Below are positions 27,630-36,488 of a stretch of DNA of 64,000 nt, piece by piece (the stretch's first letter is position 1; each line of letters begins with the position of its first letter). A program made the position numbers and the translations under genes. Below the pieces are notes generated by a model that saw only the letters and a program-made list of their open reading frames with translations, was not told the origin of the DNA and did not search any database. Source of the DNA: an uncultured Granulosicoccaceae bacterium (GTDB lineage: Bacteria > Pseudomonadota > Gammaproteobacteria > Granulosicoccales > Granulosicoccaceae); contig CALGLE010000013.1 of NCBI GenBank assembly GCA_937930305.1, positions 1-64,000 of the forward strand. Reading direction: 5' to 3'.

Positions 27630-28675
27630 GCCGTTGTGGACACCAGCGGGAAGTTACTTTGCATTGGCAAGCCGACAATGAGTTCCTCAATGGCACCCTC
27701 ACGAAATATTTTTATCGAATAGCTTTCTTCTTCGCTAAACGCCCTTGTTAACTGGTTTAATTGTTCAAAATCATGCGGTGATTGACATACTAAACCGTTG
27801 ATCTCTAGGATGAGGTCCCCGCCAAGGAGAAACGATTTGCCGGCAATTTCAATGGGTATGCTTCCCGCTTTCAACCCACCGCGCCCAACCACTGAATCTG
27901 CATTCACTCGCTGAATCAGTAAACCGGCTGACGGGAAATTTAAAGATTTTGCCAATGTTTCGTTTAGCATCACGCCTTCGAAGCCTGCCAACACACCGGA
28001 ACTGGACATTAAAGCTTGTTGGGCAGAATTACTGGACGTTGCGAATCCAATTCCATCAAATCCACCACTTTTCGACAAAATAAAACTGACAATCCCGATG
28101 ACCTGCCCTTGTGTGTTGAACATGGGACCACCTGAATTACCGGTGTTAATCGCGGTGTCCGTTTGTAAAAATTCAATTGGCGTACCACCGGCCATAATGC
28201 CTCGGTTCATTCGCCCGGACAATATTCCCACACTGAGTGTTTGTTCAATGCCAAACGGCGCACCAATGATAAAAACATCGCTGCCAGTGCGTGTTTGATC
28301 AGAATCACCCAGCACAGCAATGTGTGGATTATTAGGGCTACTTTTAAGTTTTAATAAAGCCACATCGCTAGATTCTACAGCCGCCATCACGTCAGCTGGA
28401 ATGCGCTCACCATTAGCGAATTGAACTTCAATTCTGTGGGCACTATCGACCACATGCGCTGCAGTCAAAATTTGATCTTCTTCGATGAGTACACCCGAAC
28501 CTACGCCGCTGGCCGTCTTCATCTGCCCGCCCTCCACTGCCACACTGACGGTATAAACGGTTACAACAGATTTGGCGTGCTGAGCATACAAGTCGGCAAA
28601 GTCGGGTTTGGCGAACGCAAGGTTTAAGGGCGTTACCAAGAGCATTAACATTACACTGTTCAATAATCGCATCAT
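27623..28675 (-). CDS. HtrA/Deg-like periplasmic serine protease with one PDZ domain
   Basis: This 350-residue protein has a signal peptide (MMRLLNSVMLMLLVTPLNLAFA) and a trypsin-like domain with catalytic H74 (LTAAHVVD), D104 (SSDVALLKL) and S181 (NTGNSGGPMF). A single PDZ-like domain follows (about 225-335, GLLIQRVNADSVVGRGGLKAGSIP and GDLILEINGL). DegS and single-PDZ HtrA proteases share this plan. DegS keeps an uncleaved N-terminal anchor, whereas this leader has an AFA-type cleavage site, so the protein is probably soluble in the periplasm. Likely role: envelope protein quality control. It is convergent with an amidase gene and not obviously part of an operon. Confidence 0.9.
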   Translation of the reverse strand: MMRLLNSVMLMLLVTPLNLAFAKPDFADLYAQHAKSVVTVYTVSVAVEGGQMKTASGVGSGVLIEEDQILTAAHVVDSAHRIEVQFANGERIPADVMAAVESSDVALLKLKSSPNNPHIAVLGDSDQTRTGSDVFIIGAPFGIEQTLSVGILSGRMNRGIMAGGTPIEFLQTDTAINTGNSGGPMFNTQGQVIGIVSFILSKSGGFDGIGFATSSNSAQQALMSSSGVLAGFEGVMLNETLAKSLNFPSAGLLIQRVNADSVVGRGGLKAGSIPIEIAGKSFLLGGDLILEINGLVCQSPHDFEQLNQLTRAFSEEESYSIKIFREGAIEELIVGLPMQSNFPLVSTTAH

Positions 28676-28844
28676 CGTTCTTCCTTATCGGGTGAGGTAT
28701 CATTAATCGGTTGATTAAGGAAACCTTGTGGCTTGACGCTAGAATCTCGCACGGGGTTTAACAGGACTTGGCTGATTATTTACAAATTTGTAAGTGACGA
28801 ACTCAGCGAGCTTTTTTAAATGACTTTAGCGACGGAACTCGCCC

Positions 28845-29183
28845 ATGCTGACTAAAACAGACCAAGCCGTGACGGGCAATCGATCCGATGCCATGGGCTA
28901 TGAGCCCACCTATTCCGGAGTTCTTAGTTTATTTCGGCGGGTGTACTCGCGGGATTTAACCGGCAGCGATATCGCTACCTGGGGCATTCCCTATGACTTG
29001 TCTGTCACCAATCGTGCGGGCGCACGGTTTGGGCCGCGTGCTATTCGTGCCGCCTCTAGCAACTTAGCTTGGAATGGTGGTCCGTGGCCTTGGGGGTTTG
29101 ATCCGTTCGAATCGTTGTGCATGATTGAATATGGGGACTGTGAAATCGACCCAGGGCACCCCTCCGACGAAAGAAGCGCCTAG
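28845..29183 (+). pseudogene. truncated agmatinase/guanidino-acid hydrolase (arginase family), N-terminal third
   Basis: The 112-codon frame encodes only the start of an arginase-family enzyme: GYEPTYSGVLSLFRRVYSRDLTGSDIATWGIPYDLSVTNRAGARFGPRAIRAASSNLAWNGGPWPWGFDPFESLCMIEYGDCEIDPGHP. Intact agmatinase-like enzymes of this type are about 310-350 residues. All metal-binding motifs (GGDHS, DAHxD, SxDxDxxDP) would lie downstream and are absent. The reading frame ends in SDERSA and a TAG, and only 27 bases separate it from the convergent flavoprotein gene, so the 3' two-thirds has been lost. The remnant sits beside a polyamine operon, suggesting a former agmatine-to-putrescine step. It cannot be catalytic. 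Confidence 0.85.
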
Positions 29184-29203
29184 ACTTAATTGCCTAAGCG
29201 CTA
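29174..29203. terminator. imperfect hairpin between agmatinase remnant and flavoprotein gene
   Basis: An imperfect inverted repeat (AAGCGCCTAG near 29174-29183 and its near-complement CTAAGCGCT near 29194-29202, one mismatch) lies between the convergent frames. It is a candidate bidirectional terminator for the polyamine operon end. Evidence is weak. Confidence 0.35.
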
Positions 29204-29210
29204 TTCGTCT

Positions 29211-31280
29211 TTAATTCTGTAACGCGGTTATCTCGCGTCGGAAAGGCAATGCATCCCCCATGTCTGGCATGTCCAATTCTCGCGCGTATCGATGACCAGC
29301 GTAGGTTGCCCAAGCAATGGGACCAGGCGCTTCTGCATCCCCTAGTACCTTGATAGTCTTGATGCCGTTGTCAGACCATTCATTGGCCCTGGCCTCCAGC
29401 TCACGCCACACATCATCCACTGGCACTCTCGCCGTCACGAGCACAACCGCATCACAGCTTAGTGGGGATTGAATGGAGGTGAAGGTGCATTCGGTTTGTA
29501 CTACAGAATCTTCAATCGATGCCACCGCTCGATTCAGAACAATGTTGACTCCCATCCCGGCCAAGCGCTTATGAATTTCTGCTTGCTCCAATGTGTTAAT
29601 ACTCCATTCGGATACGTACGCCGCCGGAGTCACTAAGGTTACCTTCGCCCCGTGTTGGACCAACAACTCCGCTAACACCCCGCCCATGTAGTAGTGATCA
29701 TCGTCGTACAGCACCACGTTACCAGAGGGGAGATTACCGGCCATCAAATCATCCGGGGTGTAGATGGGCATGGCCTGGTGCATCGGTATCGGTTTTACAT
29801 GATAGCGGGCCACACCGTCCCGCCGCCAAGTGGATCCCGTCGTTAAGGCCACATGTTCAAATCCAAACTCGAGAATTTCATCGGCGCTTAAACGACTGTC
29901 AAAATAAGTTTGTACATTATTTTGTTGGCTGATTTGGTATTCGCGATAGTCCTTAACTCGACCCCAAGCCGATAATCCAGGTAATTGGCTTTCCAACGTG
30001 ACTCGACCACCCACTTCGGTGCCAGACTCTGCCAGTGCCACATCGTAACCACGCTTGGATAAGGCGAGTGCCGCTTCAAGGCCTGCAGGTCCTGCCCCCA
30101 CGATCAATACGTTCTGGGAGCTGCCTTGCTTGTTCATTTGCTCTGGATGCCAACCCTTTCGCCATTCCTCCATAAAGGTGGGATTTTGTGTGCAACGTGA
30201 GATGGACATGGTCATGTCACCGGTGATGCAAATATTGCAGCCAATGCACTCCCGGATATCTTCAATGCGCCCTTCTTCCACTTTTTTTGGCAGAAACGGA
30301 TCGGCAATGGATGGGCGAGCGCAGCCTATAAAGTCTAAAACACCGGACTTCACTTGTTTGACCATGACGTCTGGTGAAGTGAATCGACCGACTCCAACCA
30401 CCGGTTTGTTGGTGAGTGATTTGATACCTTGAACCAATTCTTGTTGAGCCGCCTCTTCTTTAAATCGCGATGGCCCAGAACAATCTTCCCAAGCACCATG
30501 CGCTAAGTCCCAAAGATCGGGTAGATCTTTATGCATTTCGATAAAGTCACGAACCTCTGAATTAGCAAAACCGAGATCACCGATCATTTCATCAAGCGAT
30601 AAGCGTAAGGTGATGCCCATGCTGTCGCCAATTTCATCGCGTGCATCGGAAATTACCTCACGCACAAACCGGGAACGATTCTCTAAACTCCCTCCGTATT
30701 CATCACTGCGATGGTTAGTCGCGGTAGACAAAAAATGTTGAAAAATTCCAAAACCATGCGCGCCATATAGGCACACCAAATCAAAGCCCGCTGTTTTGCT
30801 GCGTTTGAACGCGTTAACAAACCAACGTCGTAAGTTTTTAATATCCTGCTTGTTCATGGAGCGCGCATTGACAGGATCATTGGTGAATGTGCGTATGGGC
30901 ATTGCAGTGGGCGCCAGTGGCACTTCACGGGTATACAGGTTCGGTCCGTTGATGCCGGAATAAGCCAGCTGAATCCCAGCCAGGGCACCATGCTCTTTCA
31001 TGCGATCGGCCATTTTTGCCAATTGCGGAATGTCTTGGTCCTCCCACAATCGCAGTTCAATGAAGGGCGTTATTTCAGAGGAATGGTGCATTTCACATTG
31101 TTCTGTGAAAATAACCCCCCAACCGCCTTGCGATTTAACACCCCGCATTTCAGCGGCGGCTGATGGGTCACGATAGCCACCGCCGTTGCAATGTGGGACT
31201 TGATAGAAACGGTTCTTCGCCGTAACGGGGCCAATCTTCACTGGCTCGAACAGAATGTCGTAACGTGGATCACGAGCCAT
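29211..31280 (-). CDS. TMADH/histamine dehydrogenase-family flavoprotein (polyamine operon)
   Basis: This 689-residue protein aligns end to end with trimethylamine dehydrogenase. It starts MARDPRYDILFEPVKIGP and keeps C31 (FYQVPHC), the residue that links 6-S-cysteinyl FMN. Y172 and H175 (LYGAH) match the catalytic Tyr/His pair. The 4Fe-4S cysteines are C345, C348, C351 and a later Cys before TQN. An ADP/FAD-like domain ([11 protein letters not shown]) follows. The amine-binding aromatic bowl is changed: Q61 stands at the Tyr60 position and D355 at the Trp355 position, the substitutions I recall for Nocardioides histamine dehydrogenase. It likely oxidises a primary amine, di- or polyamine and passes electrons to ETF. 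The start lies 2 bases after the aphA stop. Confidence 0.85.
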   Translation of the reverse strand: MARDPRYDILFEPVKIGPVTAKNRFYQVPHCNGGGYRDPSAAAEMRGVKSQGGWGVIFTEQCEMHHSSEITPFIELRLWEDQDIPQLAKMADRMKEHGALAGIQLAYSGINGPNLYTREVPLAPTAMPIRTFTNDPVNARSMNKQDIKNLRRWFVNAFKRSKTAGFDLVCLYGAHGFGIFQHFLSTATNHRSDEYGGSLENRSRFVREVISDARDEIGDSMGITLRLSLDEMIGDLGFANSEVRDFIEMHKDLPDLWDLAHGAWEDCSGPSRFKEEAAQQELVQGIKSLTNKPVVGVGRFTSPDVMVKQVKSGVLDFIGCARPSIADPFLPKKVEEGRIEDIRECIGCNICITGDMTMSISRCTQNPTFMEEWRKGWHPEQMNKQGSSQNVLIVGAGPAGLEAALALSKRGYDVALAESGTEVGGRVTLESQLPGLSAWGRVKDYREYQISQQNNVQTYFDSRLSADEILEFGFEHVALTTGSTWRRDGVARYHVKPIPMHQAMPIYTPDDLMAGNLPSGNVVLYDDDHYYMGGVLAELLVQHGAKVTLVTPAAYVSEWSINTLEQAEIHKRLAGMGVNIVLNRAVASIEDSVVQTECTFTSIQSPLSCDAVVLVTARVPVDDVWRELEARANEWSDNGIKTIKVLGDAEAPGPIAWATYAGHRYARELDMPDMGDALPFRREITALQN

Positions 31281-31282
31281 GG

Positions 31283-32311
31283 TTAAGTACCTTCAAACCC
31301 TTGCAGCACATTCACGGTATTAACGCCTATCTCACCGATGTCATACCCGCCTTCCATAACAAACAGAGTGGGCAGGCCCAGTTGCGCGATGTCCGCGCCA
31401 TAAGTGATGAAGTCAGGCGATTGCAACTTAAAAAAGCTAATAGGATCATTTTCGAAGGTGTCGACACCCAGCGAAATAACCAAGGCATCCGGTGCGAATT
31501 CACTGACCTGTTTGAGTGCATCGGATAACGCTTCGCGCCATTGATCGAAACCGGTACCCGACTTCATGGGGTAGTTATGGTTAAAACCCACCCCGTCTGC
31601 CTCGCCTTGTTCGTCTGCATAGCCGAGAAAGTGTGGGAAAGCGTCGGTGGGATGTCCGTGTAAGGAGGCGAATAGCACGTCCTGACGTTTATAGAAAATA
31701 TCTTGCGTTCCATTGCCGTGATGAAAATCCACATCGACAATCGCAACACGCCTCGCCCCGTTATCTAAAAATGACTGCGCGGCTATGGCTGCGTTGTTAA
31801 GAAAGCAATAACCTCCGTACATATCTATGGCCGCGTGATGCCCCGGCGGTCGGCACAGTGCGAACACACCCTTGCTCCCGGCTAATACCTTTTGCACGCC
31901 GGTCAGGGCGACTTGCGACGACCAGTAGGCTGCCTCCCAGGTTCCGTCGCTGATAGAGGTTTCGCCCGCCATGGCGTAGTACCCCAGTTTTCCTTCGATA
32001 AATTCCGGTACTCGGTGACTCATGCGTCGAGCCGGCCAAGTCGTGGGAATGGCCTCACCCAGAAATTCCTCAGCCTGCCACAGCTCCCAGGCACTTTGTA
32101 AAAATTTGACATAGTGACGATCATGGACTTTATAGATAGGTTCAAAACCTAAATCTTGGGGATCTAGAATTGGGCCCAACTGGGTTTCTTGCACCCTATT
32201 TAATATGTACTCTGCACGGGAGGGTCGTTCAAACGGCTCCACCAATTGACCACCATACAATTCCGTCTTGGAATTCCTCAATCGATGCTTTTCGGTGTAA
32301 ATCGTCTTCAC
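31283..32311 (-). CDS. aphA: acetylpolyamine amidohydrolase (class II HDAC-like)
   Basis: This 342-residue zinc hydrolase closely follows the Mycoplana ramosa acetylpolyamine amidohydrolase: MKTIYTEKHRLRNSKTELYGG at the start, CRPPGHHAAIDMYGGYCFLNNAA (catalytic His pair), VDVDFHHGNGTQDIFY (zinc ligands), SLGVDTFENDPISFFKL (third ligand region) and MEGGYDIGEIGVN (catalytic Tyr). It removes acetyl groups from N-acetylputrescine, -spermidine or -cadaverine. It sits between the polyamine ABC importer genes (across a hairpin) and the flavoprotein gene, which starts 2 bases later. Its job is probably to deacetylate imported polyamines before amine oxidation or transamination. Confidence 0.93.
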   Translation of the reverse strand: MKTIYTEKHRLRNSKTELYGGQLVEPFERPSRAEYILNRVQETQLGPILDPQDLGFEPIYKVHDRHYVKFLQSAWELWQAEEFLGEAIPTTWPARRMSHRVPEFIEGKLGYYAMAGETSISDGTWEAAYWSSQVALTGVQKVLAGSKGVFALCRPPGHHAAIDMYGGYCFLNNAAIAAQSFLDNGARRVAIVDVDFHHGNGTQDIFYKRQDVLFASLHGHPTDAFPHFLGYADEQGEADGVGFNHNYPMKSGTGFDQWREALSDALKQVSEFAPDALVISLGVDTFENDPISFFKLQSPDFITYGADIAQLGLPTLFVMEGGYDIGEIGVNTVNVLQGFEGT

Positions 32312-32364
32312 GTTGATGACCTTTATAAAACCTGCACGCCCGTGACGTTGCTAGGAAAATACAC

Positions 32365-32408
32365 CAACGCGATCGCCACAGCCCACAGACGTTGCGGCGA
32401 TCGCGTTG
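32365..32408 (-). terminator. hairpin between polyamine binding-protein gene and aphA
   Basis: Perfect 13-base arms (32365-32377 and 32396-32408) with an 18-base loop lie just past the binding-protein stop on the minus strand, followed by GGTGTATTTTCC. It could terminate the importer transcript or only reduce flow into aphA and the flavoprotein gene. Confidence 0.65.
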
Positions 32409-32418
32409 TTTACATCGC

Positions 32419-33456
32419 CTACTTCTTTAGTCGAGTCCAAACCGCATCGTATAACGCTTGTGCTTCTTGATTACACGCTTGGATAAAGGTGCCATCCGGG
32501 CTGCCGTCAGGGGCGTTCAACTCGGGTGAATTTTTAATCGTGTCTTCAAAAAACGCTTCGGCACCCGTAACTCCGGCTTTGTATTGTGCGTAGTTTGAAA
32601 CCGCAGCGGCGTTTTCAGGTTCAAGCATAAAATCCATAAACGCAATCGCTGACGCTCGGTTTGGCGCATCTTTTAACAACACGACGTTGTCCATCCAAGC
32701 CACGTAGCCTTCTTTAGGAAAAGCGTATTCCACATTTGCGCCTTCTTCGCGGGCTTTTGTGGAGAACCCATTAAATATTTGCCCCACCGCGGCATCGCCT
32801 GAAACCAGCACATCTTTCGCACCGTCTGAATTAAACGATGCCCAATGTTGTTTGGATTCTTGCAGTAGCGCATCCAGTTTTTTTACATCATCTCGATTCG
32901 TTGAGCATTGTTCCAAACCAAGGTGCAATTGCGCCATTAAGATGAGTTCGCCCTGGCTATCGAGCACGTTGATTTTTCCTTGCACTTCGGCCGGTGGGTT
33001 AAATAACATGTCAGTGGTGTTGATATCGCCGCTATACACATCGCGATTCACAGCGAAGCTGGTGGTGCCCCACTGATACGGCACCGAGTGCTTTCGGCCC
33101 GGGTCGAACGATGGGTCTTTCCAAGGGCCATCAATGTTGTCAAAGTTAGACAATTCTGAGCTTTCAAACGATTGCAACATGCCCGAATCTAACAATATCT
33201 TTACCATGTAGTCGCTGGGTACCGCCACATCATAGGAACCCATCGCGCCCGCCTTAAGGCTCGCTAACATGGCTTCATTTGAATCAAAGGTATCCATGGT
33301 GACTTCGATACCGGTTTCATCCGTGAACTTATTCAGTAGTTCTTGCGGGATATACTCAAACCAATGATATATCGATAACTTTTCAGCCGCGTTCGCGGTT
33401 CCAGCTGTGAAAGCGGCTGCCAGTAATACCGCACTTAGTTTTTTGGTGTGCTTCAT
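32419..33456 (-). CDS. polyamine ABC importer binding protein (PotD/PotF family)
   Basis: This 345-residue periplasmic protein has a signal peptide (MKHTKKLSAVLLAAAFTAGTANA, cleaved near 23) and the PotD/PotF domain: LSIYHWFEYIPQELLNKFTDETGIEV, SYDVAVPSDYMVKILLDSGML and YQWGTTSFAVNRDVY. I chose the ATG at 33456 (RBS GGAGAG) over an upstream in-frame ATG that would add 23 charged residues. Two cysteines (QCSTNRDD and QACNQEA) may form a disulfide. It binds putrescine, spermidine or an acetylated form. The permease and ATPase genes lie directly upstream. Confidence 0.92.
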   Translation of the reverse strand: MKHTKKLSAVLLAAAFTAGTANAAEKLSIYHWFEYIPQELLNKFTDETGIEVTMDTFDSNEAMLASLKAGAMGSYDVAVPSDYMVKILLDSGMLQSFESSELSNFDNIDGPWKDPSFDPGRKHSVPYQWGTTSFAVNRDVYSGDINTTDMLFNPPAEVQGKINVLDSQGELILMAQLHLGLEQCSTNRDDVKKLDALLQESKQHWASFNSDGAKDVLVSGDAAVGQIFNGFSTKAREEGANVEYAFPKEGYVAWMDNVVLLKDAPNRASAIAFMDFMLEPENAAAVSNYAQYKAGVTGAEAFFEDTIKNSPELNAPDGSPDGTFIQACNQEAQALYDAVWTRLKK

Positions 33457-33496
33457 AACATCTCTCCAATGGTGGTTTGTACAGATCTTTGTTTTC

Positions 33497-34321
33497 CTAC
33501 GACTGCTTATCTCCTGTTCGCTCACCCAGTTTATTAATCAAGTAGGAAAGCGAAACAAAGAAAATTGACACCAACAACATCAGTGTTGAAAGCGCCATGA
33601 TATTCGGCTTTATCCCTTGTTTTACGGAGCCGAAAATAGCGGTTGGCAGAGTCTCAACCCCTGCCCCTTTGACAAAATTGGTAATGATAAAATCATCTAA
33701 AGAAATAATAAACGCCAACAAAAAGCCTGACAAAATTCCTGGTGCCATCAAGGGCATCAGCACTTTGGTAAATGCTTTCCAGCGAGTGGCGTATAGATCA
33801 ATGGCGGCTTCTTCATAACTTTTCTCGATACCCTCAAGACGTGCCGCAATCGGTAGATACGCAAACGGGATACAAAAAACAATGTGCGCAAGCAAAATAG
33901 ACATGTACCCGCGTGTGAAGCCAATGGCGCTAAAGAATATGAGCGTGGCAACAGCCGAGACAATCTCAGGCACCATCAACGGCAAATTGATCAACCCAAA
34001 ACTTAATGATTTGCCCTTAAAAGGTTCACCCCGAATCATACCGATGGCAGCGGACGTTGCGATAACCGTTGCCGTAATTCCGGCCATCAATGCTATCGAA
34101 ATAGAATTCCATGCCGCGGTTTTAAACTTTGCGGCCTCTAAGCCATAAAAAATGTCTTGATACCACCGAAAACTGAATCCACCCCAGGTGGTAATGGATT
34201 TTGAATCGTTAAAGCTATAAATCGTAACGATAATTAGTGGCGTGTATAGAAGGAATAAACACAGGATGGTGAACGAGAAAAATCCTGGATAGCGACGAAC
34301 ATCGGTGGTATTTTTTGCCAT
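33497..34321 (-). CDS. polyamine ABC importer permease (PotC/PotI family)
   Basis: This 274-residue inner-membrane protein has six hydrophobic spans and the EAA loop [27 protein letters not shown] that contacts the ATPase. I chose the ATG at 34321 ([17 protein letters not shown]), whose first base overlaps the stop of the partner permease (TGATG); a longer frame upstream reads through the partner gene and is not membrane-like. It pairs with the 34321-35259 product to form the channel. The block [11 protein letters not shown] is typical of PotC/PotI. Confidence 0.92.
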   Translation of the reverse strand: MAKNTTDVRRYPGFFSFTILCLFLLYTPLIIVTIYSFNDSKSITTWGGFSFRWYQDIFYGLEAAKFKTAAWNSISIALMAGITATVIATSAAIGMIRGEPFKGKSLSFGLINLPLMVPEIVSAVATLIFFSAIGFTRGYMSILLAHIVFCIPFAYLPIAARLEGIEKSYEEAAIDLYATRWKAFTKVLMPLMAPGILSGFLLAFIISLDDFIITNFVKGAGVETLPTAIFGSVKQGIKPNIMALSTLMLLVSIFFVSLSYLINKLGERTGDKQS

Positions 34322-35259
34322 CAGCGCGCTCCAGCTTGGGCGCGAGTTTGCTGGCGTGCATAAAACATCAAAACGATCAGAACCATCGACAGCAGTATCA
34401 TGGAAGCTGCAGCGCCGAAGGGCCAATTACCAGCATTGCCTTTAAATTGTTCCTCTATCAAGGAACCGATCATGAACGTCTTTGCCCCGCCCAATAAGTC
34501 CGGTGCTAGAAATGCGCCCAGGCTGGGTACGAAGACTAAAATGCACCCCGCAATAATGCCTGGCTTAACCACAGGAATGAGAATTTTTCTTAGCGTTGTC
34601 CAGCGGTCTGCATACAGATCCCAGGCGGCCTCAGAGAGCGCAAAATTATAGCGCTCAACGGCTGCGTAAATTGGCAATACCATGAAGGGTAAGTACGAAT
34701 AAAACAGACCCAATTGAACTGCAAAATTGGTATTCACGATGTGTATCGGTGAATCGATGACACCGGTGGACATTAAAAACTGGTTCAGTGGGCCTGTGTC
34801 GCGAATTAAAAATTTCATCGAAACCGTGCGTATGAGTAGGTTCACCCAATAGGGAATCGTGATGAGAAATAACCAAACGCTGCGTGATCGGGCTGAGCGT
34901 GTTGCGATGTAGTAGGCCGTGGGAAAACCGATGATCAAACAAAACAGTGTCGCCAGAGCGGCCTGCCAGATGGAGCGCGCGAAGATCGTTATATACGTCC
35001 ATTCAATCGTGGGCGGTTCGTCCCCAAACAACCCTCGATCAAACAGGAACTGATCATAGGCTGCCAGTGTGGGCTCCCAAATGACGCCCCCCCGAAACTC
35101 TTTCGTCAAAAAAGAGAAAATTAACATCATGAACACAGGCAGTAAAAGAAATACGCCGATAACGATCCACGAAGGTGAGAGTAACCACAGGCCTATGCCG
35201 TCAAACACACCGGCGTTTGGGTTTTTCTTGGCATTCAATGGCGCGATGGGAGCTGACAT
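34321..35259 (-). CDS. polyamine ABC importer permease (PotB/PotH family)
   Basis: This 312-residue inner-membrane protein has six main spans and the EAA loop [26 protein letters not shown]. The segment [26 protein letters not shown] is characteristic of PotB/PotH. It forms a heterodimer with the PotC/PotI-like subunit encoded next, with which it shares one base. The ATPase gene upstream overlaps its start by one base as well, so the importer core is tightly coupled in translation. Confidence 0.92.
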   Translation of the reverse strand: MSAPIAPLNAKKNPNAGVFDGIGLWLLSPSWIVIGVFLLLPVFMMLIFSFLTKEFRGGVIWEPTLAAYDQFLFDRGLFGDEPPTIEWTYITIFARSIWQAALATLFCLIIGFPTAYYIATRSARSRSVWLFLITIPYWVNLLIRTVSMKFLIRDTGPLNQFLMSTGVIDSPIHIVNTNFAVQLGLFYSYLPFMVLPIYAAVERYNFALSEAAWDLYADRWTTLRKILIPVVKPGIIAGCILVFVPSLGAFLAPDLLGGAKTFMIGSLIEEQFKGNAGNWPFGAAASMILLSMVLIVLMFYARQQTRAQAGAR

Positions 35260-36365
35260 CAGTTCACTAACAACCGAGCTGCGCCCTGATCGATTTTGAT
35301 GGATGCGCGCTCGCCGACATCAAAATCGGTTGCCGAATCATGCGCATTTTGCACTCTGACATGGATTTCCGTGCCATCGTCCAATTCCACCATGCACTGG
35401 GTATCGGTACCCAGATAAATGAAGCGCTTCACCGTCCCGGTCAGGTTTGAGCCAGTTGCATCAGAGCCGGGTTTTGTCAACGTAATGCGTTCGGGTCGAA
35501 TGGAGATGATGCCGGTATCCCCAATGGAAATGCCGCCCGCTGAGGCACATTCCAATGGGGTGTGATTGCCCACTACACACACCGCATTCGCGCCTTGAAT
35601 CGACTCAACCTGCGTTGTTAGCAAATTAGTTTCACCAATGAAATCTGCAACAAACTTATTTTTGGGTTCTTCGTATATTTCTCTTCCCGTACCGATCTGT
35701 TGAAGCTCACCGTTTGACATCACCGCGATTCGATCGGACATAGTCAACGCTTCTTCTTGATCGTGGGTAACAAAGATAAACGTGATGCCGAGTTCTTCCT
35801 GTATTTGCTTGAGTTCCACACGCATCGCGTGTCGCAGTTTTAAATCCAGTGCAGACAAAGGTTCATCTAGCAATAATAATTTCGGTGAAGGCGCTAGTGC
35901 GCGAGCCAGCGCAACGCGTTGTTGCTGACCGCCTGACAATTGCGTGGGTTTTCGGTTTGAAAATTCCCCTAATTGAACCATATCCAGCATACGTGTCGCG
36001 ATGCCATTCGCTTCACGATCACTTTTACCCAGCATGGTTAAGCCAAAGGCGACATTTTGTAAAACCGTCATATGCGGAAACAAGGCGTATTGCTGGAACA
36101 CCGTATTAACCGGTCGCTTGTTTGCGGGTAGATTTTCGATATTTTCACCGAAAAGACGAATCGATCCTTCGGTAATGGTTTCGAAACCTGCAATCATTCG
36201 CAGTAAGGTTGTTTTTCCACAACCCGATGGGCCAAGCAGAGTGAAAAACTCGTTGTTGGCAACATCGATAGATACATCATTGAGCGCTTTAACCGCATTG
36301 GGTAAAGCCCCATATATTTTCACAGCGTGGCTTACTTCAAGCGCTAATGGTGATGAATCCGTCAA
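35259..36365 (-). CDS. polyamine ABC importer ATPase (PotA/PotG family)
   Basis: This 368-residue ATPase has Walker A GPSGCGKTTLLRMIAGFE near 45-55, signature LSGGQQQRVALARALAPSPKLLLLDEPLSALD, and switch His in FVTHDQEEALTMSDR. A C-terminal TOBE/OB-type regulatory domain (about 280-368, ISIRPERITL, then KRFIYLGTDTQCMVELDDG) is as in PotA and PotG. It drives polyamine import with the downstream permeases. The gap to the upstream aminotransferase gene is 123 bases and may contain a separate promoter. Confidence 0.93.
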   Translation of the reverse strand: MTDSSPLALEVSHAVKIYGALPNAVKALNDVSIDVANNEFFTLLGPSGCGKTTLLRMIAGFETITEGSIRLFGENIENLPANKRPVNTVFQQYALFPHMTVLQNVAFGLTMLGKSDREANGIATRMLDMVQLGEFSNRKPTQLSGGQQQRVALARALAPSPKLLLLDEPLSALDLKLRHAMRVELKQIQEELGITFIFVTHDQEEALTMSDRIAVMSNGELQQIGTGREIYEEPKNKFVADFIGETNLLTTQVESIQGANAVCVVGNHTPLECASAGGISIGDTGIISIRPERITLTKPGSDATGSNLTGTVKRFIYLGTDTQCMVELDDGTEIHVRVQNAHDSATDFDVGERASIKIDQGAARLLVN

Positions 36366-36488
36366 CTCGCTTTCAACTCCTAATTTGTGGCATTGAAATT
36401 TGTGCCGCTAAAGTGTATTGACTAACGCAAGTTCCGGCAAGCACAGTCGACCTTGCGTTTAACGCAATATTGAGAACTTCATTGGGAT

